The notes under the pieces were generated by a model that saw nothing but the letters and a program-made list of their open reading frames with translations, ran no database searches and was not told where the DNA came from. Below are positions 22,094 to 64,000 of a stretch of 64,000 nucleotides of DNA, one piece after another. Origin of the DNA: Dermanyssus gallinae (taxonomy: Eukaryota > Arthropoda > Arachnida > Mesostigmata > Dermanyssidae); the NCBI GenBank assembly GCA_003439945.1, contig QVRM01000325.1, forward strand, positions 80,001 through 144,000. The letters run 5' to 3'. The stretch's first letter is position 1, and every line of letters begins with the position of its first letter. Made by a program: the position numbers and the translations under genes.

Positions 22094-23575
22094 GATCGCC
22101 GGGTGTCGTTGTTCAAGTCACGATAGTGTGGGACTCAGACACCCATTAGAATCCAGACGTCCTTCTTGGTGGGCAGGGAGAACGTCTACCATCGATGTCG
22201 GCCAGACCAAGGTGAGACGCTCCCGTCTCACATTCGTCTGGCTAACATCACGATCTCACATCATAAAAACTATGGTCACAATTACGCGTCATAGAAATTG
22301 TTTACATTTGTAAGTGTCTGGAAAATGGCCAAAGCTAGCGCACACAGAACAACTATTATTCATAAGCTGGAACGGAGTATTTCTAGTATTGCGGACATTG
22401 CAAAGATGACTAAACCTAATCGCAACTTTTCAAACGAGTTTTATAGATAGATTTGTGAGGTGAGATGGGGGGACCTCACCATCGGGCCGATGGAGCGCGC
22501 CCGTAAGGCATTTAAATACAGCTGAATGAGTCGTCAGAATGAATCATAACGAACCCTTGTCGGTTCTAAAAATAGCTCGCCTGAGAAATGCAGGCAGGCA
22601 TCACGTGCGAGCGAGCCTCAGAAAGATTGAAAACTAAGATCTCGGTAACAGGATGGTTTCGTTTCATCTTATGTAAACACAAGAGCTAATCGACGCTAAT
22701 AAAGCACAAAGCTTTACTATGTACAAAAACTTGCTACAGCGCTTTCAGCATGGCTGCCTTTTTAACGTATTGAGTTCAAGCCACGTTTTAACTGCCAAAA
22801 TGGCCGCTTACTTGCCCGACGTCGCACATAGTTACTGAACATGGCCTAGTAGTTGGCAAATCGTAAGAAGAAACGGCCGCAATCATGGTAGGGGCCGGAT
22901 TACCGAAACCCGCAAAACTCCGTTGCCCTATATCGACCCACCGCGTGATAACGTGAGGGTCGAACTTTATCGACAGAGGATTTTTGAAACCATTGTATTT
23001 TCCTTTAGTGCCAACCGTGAGTATTCGAAGAAGACGGCGCACCCGCTCACGCGAACGGAACCGCGCAGAAATGGTGTAAGAAGCATCGTCCTGATACTTT
23101 CTCCGCCGCAAAGCCCAGGCCGCAAAGCCCAGACCTCAATCTTAGGAAATGTGCCGTGTGGAAGTTTTGAAAGCTGGTTTTGGAACTGTACGATTCTAAA
23201 ATTTGAGCGTGCTCAATCAAACAAGCCCTTTAAGCGAGCAGTGGAACAAACGTGACATTTCCTACTTGCGGCCAATAGGCGATAGCGTTTTGAGAAGGCC
23301 GCAATCGTGTACGTGTGTGACTAACAAGTGTAGAGTAGTTGCGTGATTGATATATTTCTCATTGACCAAGTCATGTACCGAATAAACTGAACTTTGTTGT
23401 GTTAGTATCTGTTAATGTTATTTTATAGAAAGCTCTCGAAGTTCTTACAGCGCGGTAACGCTACGGTAGTATTTGGCATCTCGTCTAGGTGGTTGACAAA
23501 GGCTAATCTACTTTGTCCTAACTATTGTTGAGAGAAAATTGTTTACACCCTATTATGAGTTTAGTAAATTCTGAG

Positions 23576-23590
<15 letters not shown>
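20718..23590. other. No gene recognised
   Basis: A GC-richer block at 20760-21200 and another at 22790-23270 contain open frames on both strands without recognisable domains. TA arrays lie at 21308-21327 and 22061-22089. A 20-bp palindrome (gtgagacg...cgtctcac) lies near 22211-22230. Confidence 0.35.

Positions 23591-23637
<47 letters not shown>
23577..23637. repeat. (CT)n then (TA)n compound microsatellite
   Basis: CTCTCT runs directly into a TA array. Confidence 0.9.
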
Positions 23638-23641
<4 letters not shown>

Positions 23642-23789
23642 TTGCAATAATCAGCTGGCATGTTCTCAGCTCGGCCGCGATCTGCCGCAACTTGTTCGTT
23701 TCGTGAACTGAACAACGCCAAATTAAAAATAAAGAATTACTCGAGAGAGGATCGCGTAGAGATTGTGAAAAATGATCAAGAAAAGTGAA

Positions 23790-24420
23790 ATTCTCTATGA
23801 GCACGCCGGCGAGCTAAATGTGCAATTAACGGTTGACATAACCGGTCTTGTGCGAACACCATACGTGAACTTGTACAAACCCTTCACAGGGCAGGCTCAG
23901 TACGTAATGTGCCTAGCCATAAAAGATCACGAAGCGCTCATGCGGGCTGAAGCAATCGCCGCTCTGGGCGACAGTATGGAACAATGTGCGGAAACATCGA
24001 TTCGGCGACGTGCCTAACAACTCGGTCTTTCGCACAACCTAACATGGTGTTAATTTAAGGTCAAATATAGCGATGTATTCATACGCAATTCTCGTATTCA
24101 TACGCAAAATGATTCAACTGACGAGAGCTCAAGCCTATGGACCATCAGGCGGCATCGCTAATTGGGCCTCCATTGGAGATGATGCAGCGATTTTGTGAAC
24201 AACATGTAATTTTCGACGAAGCCAATTTCTAGCTGAATGGAAGTGTGAATAAACAAAAATTCGCATCTGGGCAGCTTTCCTCCACGAATTCTCGTGTGAT
24301 TCATGGCGAGCCGTAAGATGTACAATATGTGACAGTCTGGTGTGAGCCCTTTCAAAGGACTCATTGGACTCTATTTATTCACGCCACGTATATAGTGCGC
24401 CTTATTGAGCTTTTAAGAGT
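23790..24420 (+). mobile_element. Decayed Tc3/mariner-like DNA transposon, second copy
   Basis: Fragments in several plus frames follow the transposase order. They are an HTH segment near 23820-23930 (CAINGR, SCANTIRELVQTLHRAGSV), a RELKPMDHQ segment near 24128, an FDEANF segment near 24215 (first catalytic Asp, normally FSDEAHFWLNG), then NGSVNKQKF, and VTVWCEPF near 24333. It shares the DNA of its HTH part with 6680-6740. Frameshifts and stops throughout make it non-functional, and the catalytic C-terminus was not found. Confidence 0.65.
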
Positions 24421-24743
24421 GAATTGCACCGTACAAGTAATCGTAACACAACGCACTGGGCGCAGCGGAGTTGTTCACTGTCAGTCAAGGTCTTGCAATT
24501 TAACGCCTTTAACTTTTCGTGTACGGGTATTTTAAGATCAAAGTTTAATTCTCACAATTGTGCATTTTGTAAACGTATCTCGGGACAGCCAACCCCTGTA
24601 CATCACAGCCTGAAAAAATCATTAAAATATAATTTTATTGCTATACGGAGCATTTCCGGATTTGATTGCCTGAAGCTCTAAAGTAGGGTATGTTCAAGCT
24701 CGGTGAGAAAATCAGTTTTACAATGGAAAAAGGAAAGCGGATA

Positions 24744-24745
<2 letters not shown>

Positions 24746-24793
<48 letters not shown>

Positions 24794-24806
24794 ATATATA
24801 TATATC
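24746..24806. repeat. (TA)n microsatellite
   Basis: A TA array interrupted by one C. Confidence 0.95.
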
Positions 24807-24809
24807 TTA

Positions 24810-25586
24810 CTTAATTGTTTTTTCCGTATATATGTTTATACGAAGAACGCATCAAAAGGGAGAGCTTTCAACTGTGATATCGCAGTTCCTGTTGAAAGGA
24901 GTAGTCGGATATTATAGGTGGTCGCACGGCTCGTGATTGCCGAGTCGTGTGTACCTAAGTAGAAATGCGCTTTGTGTTGCGATGTCCATCACGTGGCGGC
25001 GATGTGGGCCTACGCCTATGTCACTTTACAACGCAGCCGTAAATGACAAGCGACGCCTAATTGGGGTCGGATGACGCGTCACACTCCACAACGACCTCAT
25101 TTTTTGCACTCAAGCATCACACGGAGCGCTTGCATTATTTGTCTATTGTTGTTCAACAGCAGCGGCAGCAGCAGCGTTATCTTTAAGACGGTGGAGTCGC
25201 TGGAGGTGCTATTTGCACAAAATGATCTCCTGAATAGCCTATCCTCGACGCCGCCCGGGCAGGGCGTCAAGGACAAGCTATTTATTTGGCGGGGCCACTG
25301 CCAACCTGGCCCTGCCAATGGGCTCACTCAAAATGAAGAACTCGAACTTTTAAACAGAAGTGCCCCGAGGAATCGATTGAGGGAATTATGCTGCTGGCCA
25401 CAGTTTAGCCCGGCGACGTTTTCTCTCTCTCTCTCCCTGTCGTTCTTGCCCCTCTCCCTGTCTGCTTTTCGATGCTCCCGGTAAATGCCGTCACATTACG
25501 TGTTGTAACATTGAATCATAGGTTTATTAGGCCATCATTGGTCGGGCCGATTGCCATGCATACACACATAAAAAGGCTCTATGAAG

Positions 25587-25588
<2 letters not shown>
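24810..25588. other. No gene recognised; one coding-like stretch
   Basis: The plus frame at about 25150-25360 (FKTVESLEVLFAQNDLL, then KDKLFIWRGH) has a coding-like composition and follows an acceptor-like CAG near 25160. I know no family that matches, and no partner exon was found. Confidence 0.3.

Positions 25589-25622
<34 letters not shown>
25589..25622. repeat. (TA)n microsatellite
   Basis: A TA array at the 3' side of the minus-strand LINE fragment. Confidence 0.9.
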
Positions 25623-25624
<2 letters not shown>

Positions 25625-26765
25625 CACTTCAATTAGATTTATTTCACTCAGATTGAGTATAATATACAGTTCACGATGTTTCTTCATAATACTCTATCTT
25701 CTTCACGCTTTCGGCGAGAGAAGTAGTGTAACGATGTTTTGTTCAGCGCTGTGCATCCCACTGCATGGTACTTGGCACACCTCTTCAGGCAGAACCGGCA
25801 GGTGCACAACTCGTACTTCTCGTGAAAGGCTGCGTTTGAACACACCAGGTAGTGATAACCATGCACTATGTACCTGGTGTATACGTGGCGACTGTCACAT
25901 GCAGGACCAGACCAAAGGTGCACGGCATTGAAAACGTCCAAACCACCGACCTCCCGTCTGGCCTGTTCGACTTTAGCTTCCCATTCAGAAATGAAACATT
26001 CGTATGGTACTGTACGCGGCATCTTCAGCCTGAGTCGGATTGTTTCAGTAGCCGGTGGACAACCTGACATGAGATACACAAAGCGGCTCCTTGCTCGAAT
26101 AGACAAGCAAAGCACTCGCTTCATATATAATAAGAAACACCTCTCAAGCTGGTTAAAATTCGCCAGTGTGAGGTGGTTCCACACCCTGTCAAGGCCATAC
26201 ATCAGCCCCGGAACAATCTTAAGCATGAAGAGCCTCACTGCTGAGAAAACGGACAGTCTTCGGACATTGCCTACTTCCCCGTAAAGAGAGACAAGTGCCT
26301 TCCGTACTGTTTCGTTTATATGCGCTGTGAACGTCGTTCCCGTATAATGAACCCGAAGGCCAAGATACTGGAAAGAGTTAACAAACTCCAATGGTTGGCT
26401 GCAGCAACGTATAACGTCTCTGGCAGCCAATCGACCTCCACGCCTGAATTTCATGGCTTTGGTTTTCCTGGTGTTTATCTCAAGTCCCTTCGAGACAAGG
26501 AACGCCTCTATCATAGAGGTAATGCGCTTGATGGCACCTAGGTCGCGATGAGCGACCACGATATCATCTGCATACATCACCACCACGGCTTTTTGGTACT
26601 CCTGTCGGACGTAACCGACGAGGTCAGCAAGGAGAAGTGTAAACGAGACGCAGCTCAGCGGGTCTCCTTGCGGAGTTCCCACATTTTGCTTAATCTCCAA
26701 TACACCCTGCTCACCGTCTACCAACAAGGTGTCCTCCTCAAAGAAACTTGCTATTACACTCAGGA
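25623..26765 (-). mobile_element. 5'-truncated YADD-type LINE
   Basis: A minus-strand fragment with an open frame at 26727-25684 (about 347 codons) starts within the RT domain. It has GTPQGDPLS, then MYADDIVV (catalytic box), GLEINTRKTKAM and FQYLG, and ends in a Cys/His cluster (CTCRFC, then C...H...C). A short 3' tail follows. The frame is open but lacks the endonuclease and the N-terminal RT, so the copy is dead on arrival. TA arrays flank both ends (25589-25622 and 26771-26802). It is homologous to 1984-2480. The YADD box, and the lack of the PD...D endonuclease signature, separate it from the two-ORF family. The clade is not assigned. Confidence 0.75.
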
Positions 26766-26770
26766 GAGAT

Positions 26771-26802
26771 ATATATGTTTATATATATATATATATATAT
26801 AT
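26771..26802. repeat. (TA)n microsatellite
   Basis: A TA array at the truncated 5' end of the minus-strand LINE fragment. Confidence 0.9.
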
Positions 26803-28631
26803 ACGTGTGAGGAACTAGAGCCGTTTGTCGCTACAGGGCATATGAAGCTCGATCTACTGCTGTCACTAAAGGCCAAATTATTTACATTTTTGGCCTTTAA
26901 TGACACACCTAACGGCGTGACCTGCGTCCGATATAGGAGTTGAATGAATAATGGAAATTTACGTAATATACATATAACACTTTATTATTATTATTATTAT
27001 TATTACTACATATGTATTATATTATGACGTCAATCGTTCACAAGGTTCACAAGATATGGTATAAGCTCCTCGTAAGAGGCTGCGTGCAACAATGATACGA
27101 GACACGATCGAGTTCGTGTATCCGCCCCTTAATTTATTTTTTTCATTTGTCATGCAAAGTGAAAAATTGCGAGCAACGAGAAAGCCACCGATATCAGACT
27201 CATGGAACGCTGAGCTTTTTCGTTACTTAATGTGAGATCAAATACATTCTATCAAACGTTCAGCTGAGCTGGCGTAGAGCAGCAGATTTTACATTGTTCA
27301 TATTAAATTCTATTAAACGTTTAGCTGAGCCGGCGTATAGCAGCAGATTTTACATTGTTCATAATACATTCCATGGCCGCTTGATTCCTTGACTCACCTG
27401 CGTGTTAACACACCATCACTTCCGTTTTATACAGGCGCTGATTTAAAAACAGTTACACAAACAAAACGAACAAACCGTGTGTAATGAGATAGACTATTTA
27501 TTACCGTAACTAAATTATCCGCTGTCGATAAGCCGGAAGACGTGTTTTAACAACAGTAACTATAATTGGGTCAGGCGACGTTTAGGCGAAAACAAGTCAA
27601 GGCTACTATAACATTTCGCCTCGGACTTAGTGCACGATATGGCTTAGCGGCGCCGCAGTAGCGTGTAGCAAATTGTATGCAGGTCAATTTAAATTTAGTT
27701 AAGTCAAGTTTTCTTCATACTTCTTTTTTCATATTCTTCATATTGCCTTAACCTCACAGTTTTGAATTGTTTGCGTGCTTTACGTTGACATACGAGCACC
27801 GGAATGCCATCCAGCATCTGAATACTGGTAGAAAAAACAATCGTTTGAGTTGCCTCTTTTGGAGACGTCTATTTTTTGTATTTGTCGTGTTATGTCGTAA
27901 GCGTAACTTTTATGGAGCTTAGACGACGAACATAGTTCTTTGTTCTGTTCTCTTTGCGCCACCTTTCGCGCTTAGTGTACATTAGCCTATTTTAGGACCA
28001 CCGGGGATCGTTTGACTTTATAACTAAAAATGTATAGGAAACGGTTACGTTAATTATTTAATCATACATCTGCAGATGTATCTTGTCTTCTTCTTTCTGA
28101 ATGTGTCACATAGGTTGTGATAATCCAATTGCGGGTCTGTTGTAACAGCAACCAGACTACTGAGATAGTCTACCACAAATGTTCCATTAAAATGTTATGA
28201 ACATTCTATTGGCTGCATTGTGTATAACGATTCCGTTATAACAAGACGCGATTCGCTTAATAAAGAAGTTATAATACATATGAGAGAAATTAATATGAGT
28301 AGAGTATAGAGGTGTATGTAATAATGCATTCACGCAACTGGTGTCCTATTTATCTGGTATCGATACTCCGTAAGTTACATACATCGACCTCGAGAATAAG
28401 TAGAAAATTTAAATAAAATTATACAACGCTTTCGCAATGCAGCAAAACATAGTTGAGTCCAATGCTACAGTTTAGAACGACAACAAACAAGGTGCCGAGG
28501 AAATGTTTCTGTAGAAATTTATATAAAATCTTCACGGAAATCACTCGTTACATATGCACCCGTTGCAGAGAGGCCTACTCCCTGGGGGCTACTTTATGTG
28601 TAATATCCTAGGTTGCAATAAATGTCCAACC
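26803..28631. other. No gene recognised
   Basis: AT-rich sequence with a (TTA)n run at 26981-27006 and the 61-bp duplication at 27247-27368. Confidence 0.4.
27247..27368. repeat. 61-bp tandem duplication
   Basis: Two adjacent 61-bp units share GCAGCAGATTTTACATTGTTC and differ by only a few substitutions. Confidence 0.85.
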
Positions 28632-28665
<34 letters not shown>

Positions 28666-28672
28666 ATTATTA
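28632..28672. repeat. (TTA)n array at the 3' end of a retroelement
   Basis: On the minus strand it reads (TAA)n and forms the 3' tail or flank of the element at 28673-30297. Confidence 0.9.
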
Positions 28673-30297
28673 TTTATAATTATTTTTCGGTTTTACAATT
28701 GTGAGGTATGAACGTTTAAGCCAGGTTCATGATGCTCTGCTGATTTCCTCAATTCATGGCGCCTATGATAGAAGCCACGTTCCCCCTACACACGGCCAAA
28801 GACATCATCTGTCTCAAAAACATGGCCTCGCGTCGATCACCCGTAATATCTTCTATACGCTTCCCAATATCCTTCAGGATTTTCGCCGTACCTGTGCTAA
28901 TGGGCCCAAGTGTCTCCAATGCAATGGGTACAAAGTGGTACCTCCTTGACAGCTCGAGATACTTTCCTCGTTTTTCAGAGTCCGCGCGTTCTGCAACCCA
29001 TCCAGATTCAACTGCGCTGTGACGTAGATACGACAAGGCCGCTGTGCATGAAACGGTTACATCCCATGCAAGGCTTTTACCATGTGACCATAGCGGAATG
29101 GTGACCCCGTCCGGTCGTAGCTCACTACTTCCATAAAGACCTTTCGGCTCGGGTGTGGATGGTATCCCTGCCCTTCTAAGGGCTCTTCTTACTATGGCGT
29201 TGAGTTCCGCGTGTCTTGTAAGTCTGCCAGGGCTTTTTAGACAGCTTAGAGGATGTAGACCATCAGAGTCAACAGGTTGGCTGCATGAAAGACATGAGAA
29301 AGGCTCGCAGACGGGCGCGCCTATCCTAAGGGCTGACACCATGCGGAAGGAGTTGGGGTCCAGCATGGTGCCAAGCTGGCGGGAGGGCAGTGCTTGGAGC
29401 CAGCCCCCGCTGAAAGGATGTTGAGCCGCTAAAAAAACGGCACGTTCTCTTGGTAATGTAAGGTCATCCATGATATCCCTTGATGATTTCTTACTTTTAC
29501 AAGCGTCGAGAAAATGTTGGTTCACGTGCTCTTTCAGGGGGCCGGGGTCAAGTTGGCTCCTCATCGTCGCATCTGCCAACATGGTAGTTTTCTTTAACAC
29601 GATTGTTGCATCTTCATTAACAAGTGATTCCGCTATAGAGCCAAATTGATTCAATGATGCAGCATAGCACACTGCGGCGAGGTCGATGGACCTTCTTATA
29701 CCAAGGCCTCCGAATGCTATTGGAAGGCTTGCTCTTTTCCATAAGTTCTCCTCTAAACTAATGTTCAATACCTCACCCAGAATATCCCTAGTAGTCTCGT
29801 CGTAAGCAGCGAGGCCTTCGGTATATGTGAAGGTCGGGGATGCTCGCAACAAATAGTTAAATCTTGATGACCCAAGACTGTGCCTCCACAGACAAAGGGC
29901 CGCCTGTGGGTGCATATTTGTCAAGCGTGGGCGGATTTTTACAAGAGCTTTTCGTTTTGCGCGAAGAACCCGTGGGATTCCTTCACACATGACGGGAGCA
30001 CCCAGGATATCTAGGTCCTCTTGTGTCGTGCGAATTATTCCGGGAAGTGCTTGCATGATCGCTTGAATGGATTTCTCTTGCTCTTGCGCATTGCCTCCTA
30101 TCGCTGTAACCTCACACTTAGAGGCGTTGAGCGTTAGCCCTCCCGTTTCCTCGAACTGTAGTACGGTCTGTACATCCTTCGCCACAACGTCCGCGGGACC
30201 ACCCAAGATTGCATCATCCAGATACCAGACGTTAAAGGGGCTCTGTAGACTTGACACCAGATCAGAAATGCCAAGACAAAACAGCGCTGGCCCTTAA
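28673..30297 (-). mobile_element. 5'-truncated R2/R4-type retrotransposon in a (TAA)n tract
   Basis: A minus-strand frame of 502 codons (30257-28749) begins inside the RT. Upstream of its first Met the frame is open to a GPALF motif at 30297, where the element stops at the (TTA)n array. It has WYLDDA, LNASKCE, GGLGI, then a C..C...H....C cluster, TRHAELN, the RPDG motif and WDVTV, so the RT fingers are lost but the endonuclease is complete. Its 3' UTR of about 75 nt shares CTCACAAYTGT with the element at 30403-33309. It is flanked by (TTA)n on both sides. Lacking a promoter and the N-terminus, it is non-functional. Confidence 0.8.
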
Positions 30298-33309
<3,012 letters not shown>

Positions 33310-33327
33310 TTATTATTATTATTATTC
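33310..33327. repeat. (TTA)n array, 5' flank of the retroelement
   Basis: A TTA array just upstream (minus-strand sense) of the zinc-finger start of the element at 30403-33309. Confidence 0.85.
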
Positions 33328-33481
33328 ACACTGAACTATGGCATTTCCCGCTTCTCAGCCTTTTCATCGACCCGTTGGAATTGTAAGGCCGTTGCTGCAT
33401 GATATGCTTCGATGCTATACTACTGTGCCCGCGCCTGACCCTTGGCCGTGTTGTTTTTTTGCAATTTGTTGACTCCTTCAG

Positions 33482-61472
<27,991 letters not shown>

Positions 61473-61922
61473 ATGCATTCCTCGCAGTGCATCGTCACAT
61501 TGTGATCGTACTCGCTCGGACTCGTTGTTGTTGGCGTTCGCCAGCTGCGAGCCTTCTTGACCGGATTAAGCGGGATTGGGCAGGTGTTCTTGCCTTCCGG
61601 ACCCATGACAACGCTTCCTCTAGGACAAGTTGTGCTGTGCTGGAAAGAAGAGGACTTCACGCGTGGAACTGTACAATTGCGCAGCACCCGATGACAAAAA
61701 TCATTACAAGGAAGGGAGGGAGAGGGACAGAGAGATAAAGGGCTCTCCAAGGGTCGGGTGTACCTATCAAGAGCGGGCCTAGCCAATGTTTTATCTATAT
61801 TAGAATTTATACACGTATTGAACACTTTACGTACTCACGAATTGAACTGTTATGAATCGCAATTATACTACGTTGTGTAACTTGTAGGTAGCGTACGTGT
61901 GTGATATTGTTGTCGAACGAAT

Positions 61923-61928
61923 AATAAA
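61923..61928 (+). terminator. Candidate polyadenylation signal of the ABCC gene
   Basis: AATAAA lies about 450 nt after the stop codon and is followed by a GT-rich stretch (cagtgtttgtcagtt). It is the first such hexamer after the stop that I noticed. Confidence 0.5.
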
Positions 61929-62059
61929 CACAGTGTTTGTCAGTTACTTCTGACCAGGCTAAGTAATCATTTGTAGAGAATGTTTCTAAACAACTATTAA
62001 ATACTTAAGCATAATTATTATTTAAACAGAAATGTTTCAATATATATATATATATATAC

Positions 62060-63420
62060 GAGGGCGAATACGCCAATGCACTTGTACCACCTTCTTTCCC
62101 ACTCTTCAAAACATTTTTAGACTTGTCTTTCGGAATCCAGTTGAGCTGCTTCTACGTATTGTTCTCGAAATGTTGTCCGTTCAAGGTTTTCGGTATCTGT
62201 GGAAACAGGAAAGGGCCACACGGAGACATTTCCTGCGAAATAGGCAGGTTGCGAAAATATAGAATTCATACTTTTTTTAACCAAATATTCCGAAATCAGT
62301 AACGACGTGTGCGCCGGTGCGTTGACGTGATGGAGGACCCAAGAGTTGTTTGCCCAGAGTTCAGGTTTCTTGCGTCGGAAATCCTCGCACATTCTTTGTA
62401 AAATTTTGTGGTGATGTTCTTTATTGAATGTAGTACCAGGTGCTAGAGATTAATCGTGGAATTCTAAGAAAAACAGTAACAAAGCCTTGGTGTTGGATCT
62501 GACCTATCTGAATTTCTTCGATCCACATTCTTTTTGAAAGCACCACTGGGGGTATTGGGCTTTGGTCTCAATGTCGTAGCCTAGCGCCATTCATTTTTGG
62601 GGCTAGTTGCTCTGGCAGGTGAGTTGTTATACACTCCTTAGCGGATTCCGGCTTCATCTAGGGAAAACCCTAGATACCTCAACATGTCCGGCCCTCGGTG
62701 CATTGAAGATATACCTCACGGTGAGTTCCAAGCCCGTAGGGGACGGATGATGGTCCAAAAATTAAAAACAACCTCCTTAAAAAATGTTTTTGATTTAAAA
62801 TTTAAACTCCTGTAATCACTCTTCGAAACCATCCAGGGGCCATCTGCTACCACCTAAAAATTCAATTCTGACATTACCCAGCGAGTGTTCATTCGCTGGA
62901 AATTCAACAATTTTTGAACGAACTCTGCTGCCCACATCTGTAATTCCTCAGTTATCTCCCTAATAATAATTCGGCAACTGCTGAGTACGACATCACGAAC
63001 TATTTCAACGTTTTTTTTTGTTATTGAGGTCGAAAGCCTTCACGAACGAGGGTCATCTTCGATCTCTTTACATCTGTCGCGAAATCAACGGTAACACGCA
63101 TACACGGCGTTGCGGGAGACTGCCTGATTACCATAAGCACTTCGCAACATCTCCACCACTTTAGAACTAATGCTTTGGTTTTTAACATATAACTTGACCT
63201 TAATTTGTTGCTCCTCCATTTTCGGCTTCTTAAAAACCACCGAACCTTGTTTTGTCCGCTTCGTTGAACCAAGCTTAAACAATAAATGCCGCCGCTGATT
63301 GACGCCAAGTTTAGTCTGTGAGTAGCTGGTGGCGGCTCTAAGGAACATAACTCAGAAAACCTTGGTGGTTTTGGTTCAGTTTTTAAATTTTAGAGTACTA
63401 GAACTTGCTGATCCGTTATC
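62060..63420 (-). mobile_element. Decayed mariner transposon (GVNQ/irritans-like family), copy 2
   Basis: Minus-strand pieces: an HTH from about 63200 (KVKLYVKNQSISSKVVEML, AYGNQAVSRNAVYACYRQF) and a C-terminal half at 62392-62120 with KPELWANNSWVLHHVNAPAH, where Val replaces the second catalytic Asp. It is collinear with 8130-9060. (TA)n lies on both sides (62041-62058 and 63422-63440), as expected for a TA-targeting element. A stretch at 62600-62860 has no counterpart in copy 1 and may be a later insertion. It is non-functional. Confidence 0.65.
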
Positions 63421-63456
63421 GTATATATATATATATATATGTATGTTTATCCGAAT

Positions 63457-63600
63457 GATATAGGGTGAATTTTTTTTAAGTATTGACTGAAAAACTTAAG
63501 TTGCCCAAGGCAACCAGCGTGTTTATCCGAACACGCTGGTTGCCTTGGGCAACTTAAGTTTTTCAGTCAAGAATACTTTTAAAAAATGAATCCTATATCA
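63457..63600. repeat. Long palindromic hairpin, perfect 41-bp stem with 6-nt loop
   Basis: Arms 63483-63523 and 63530-63570 are exactly complementary around TATCCG. Beyond them, 63457-63482 and 63571-63600 are also mostly complementary (GATATAGG...CCTATATC), giving a foldback of about 70 bp per arm next to a (TA)n array. Confidence 0.95.
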
Positions 63601-63605
63601 TGTAT

Positions 63606-64000
63606 ACATGATAAAAAGAAGAACACACAACAAACATTAGCCCTTCAACAAACATGAACTTTCTTCTCAACATACGTTTAAAACATGTAATTGGTGTTCC
63701 GAACGATTCGTAAGGGCTTTCTTATTCAAAGCCAATTCGTTTTTTTAATTCTATTCTAAGTAGCCTTCATAGCAATTTTGTTTGTTCCATCCTATCTAAT
63801 AAGATGGGTGCCATTCCCGTGATGTCACACGGACCTTAGTGGTGGAACACTATTTTTTGTAAGGTGCAGTACGTGTGCAAATGTTATCACCTCCGAACTT
63901 CTATCTGTGATTGTGCTACACAACTACTCTGGTATCCCGCCCGCTAAGTATCTAGGGGGTAGGGGGATGTGGTTTTTAGTGGGCATTACATGCGTATAGG
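63606..64000. other. No gene recognised
   Basis: No repeat array or coding similarity was seen to the end of the window. Confidence 0.4.

Overview
The window is nuclear DNA from an animal, probably an arthropod. It holds one large intron-rich gene with canonical GT/AG splice sites, mariner and Tc1-like transposons, several non-LTR retrotransposons, tRNA-derived SINEs, and (TA)n, (TTA)n and (TTG)n microsatellites every kilobase or so. A mite or tick is my best guess, but that is inference only. There are no bacterial operons and no CRISPR.

Positions 1-33,400 are intergenic and repeat-dominated. They contain decayed mariner/Tc1-type elements (about 1345-1680, 6640-7440, 7420-7990, 8130-9060, 23790-24420), two SINE families (6918-7117 and 10762-10968; 9406-9584), and two fragments of a YADD-type LINE (1984-2480, 25623-26765). 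They also contain a complete, open two-ORF non-LTR retrotransposon on the minus strand (11910-16376, with a 13-bp target-site duplication). Two single-ORF relatives sit head to tail on the minus strand (28673-30297 and 30403-33309), separated and bounded by (TTA)n arrays.

Positions 33,482-61,472 hold a plus-strand ABCC (MRP1-type) ATP-binding-cassette transporter. I traced it through 18 coding exons with consistent splice phases: TMD1, NBD1, TMD2, NBD2 and a stop. Two short exons (37838-37960 and 51936-52039) have no usable ORF of their own and were recognised from conserved motifs plus splice sites. A one-base frameshift sits at about 45530 in the linker after NBD1. The first exon found starts right after a good acceptor site, so upstream exons (a TMD0 domain) may exist but were not found. 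The introns carry a mariner with terminal inverted repeats, several retroelement fragments, a decayed two-ORF element and a roughly 950-bp (TTG)n tract. A polyadenylation signal candidate lies at 61923.

The most interesting observation is the two-ORF retrotransposon lineage. Its ORF1 is a gag-like protein with three CCHC knuckles, as in I/Jockey/R1-type elements. Its ORF2 has the R2/R4-type layout: N-terminal C2H2 finger, RT with a YLDD core, and a C-terminal restriction-like endonuclease. The two ORFs are joined by an overlapping TAATG stop-start. A second, diverged copy in an ABCC intron shows the same architecture. Three copies of the wider family lie between (TTA)n tracts, which suggests microsatellite targeting.
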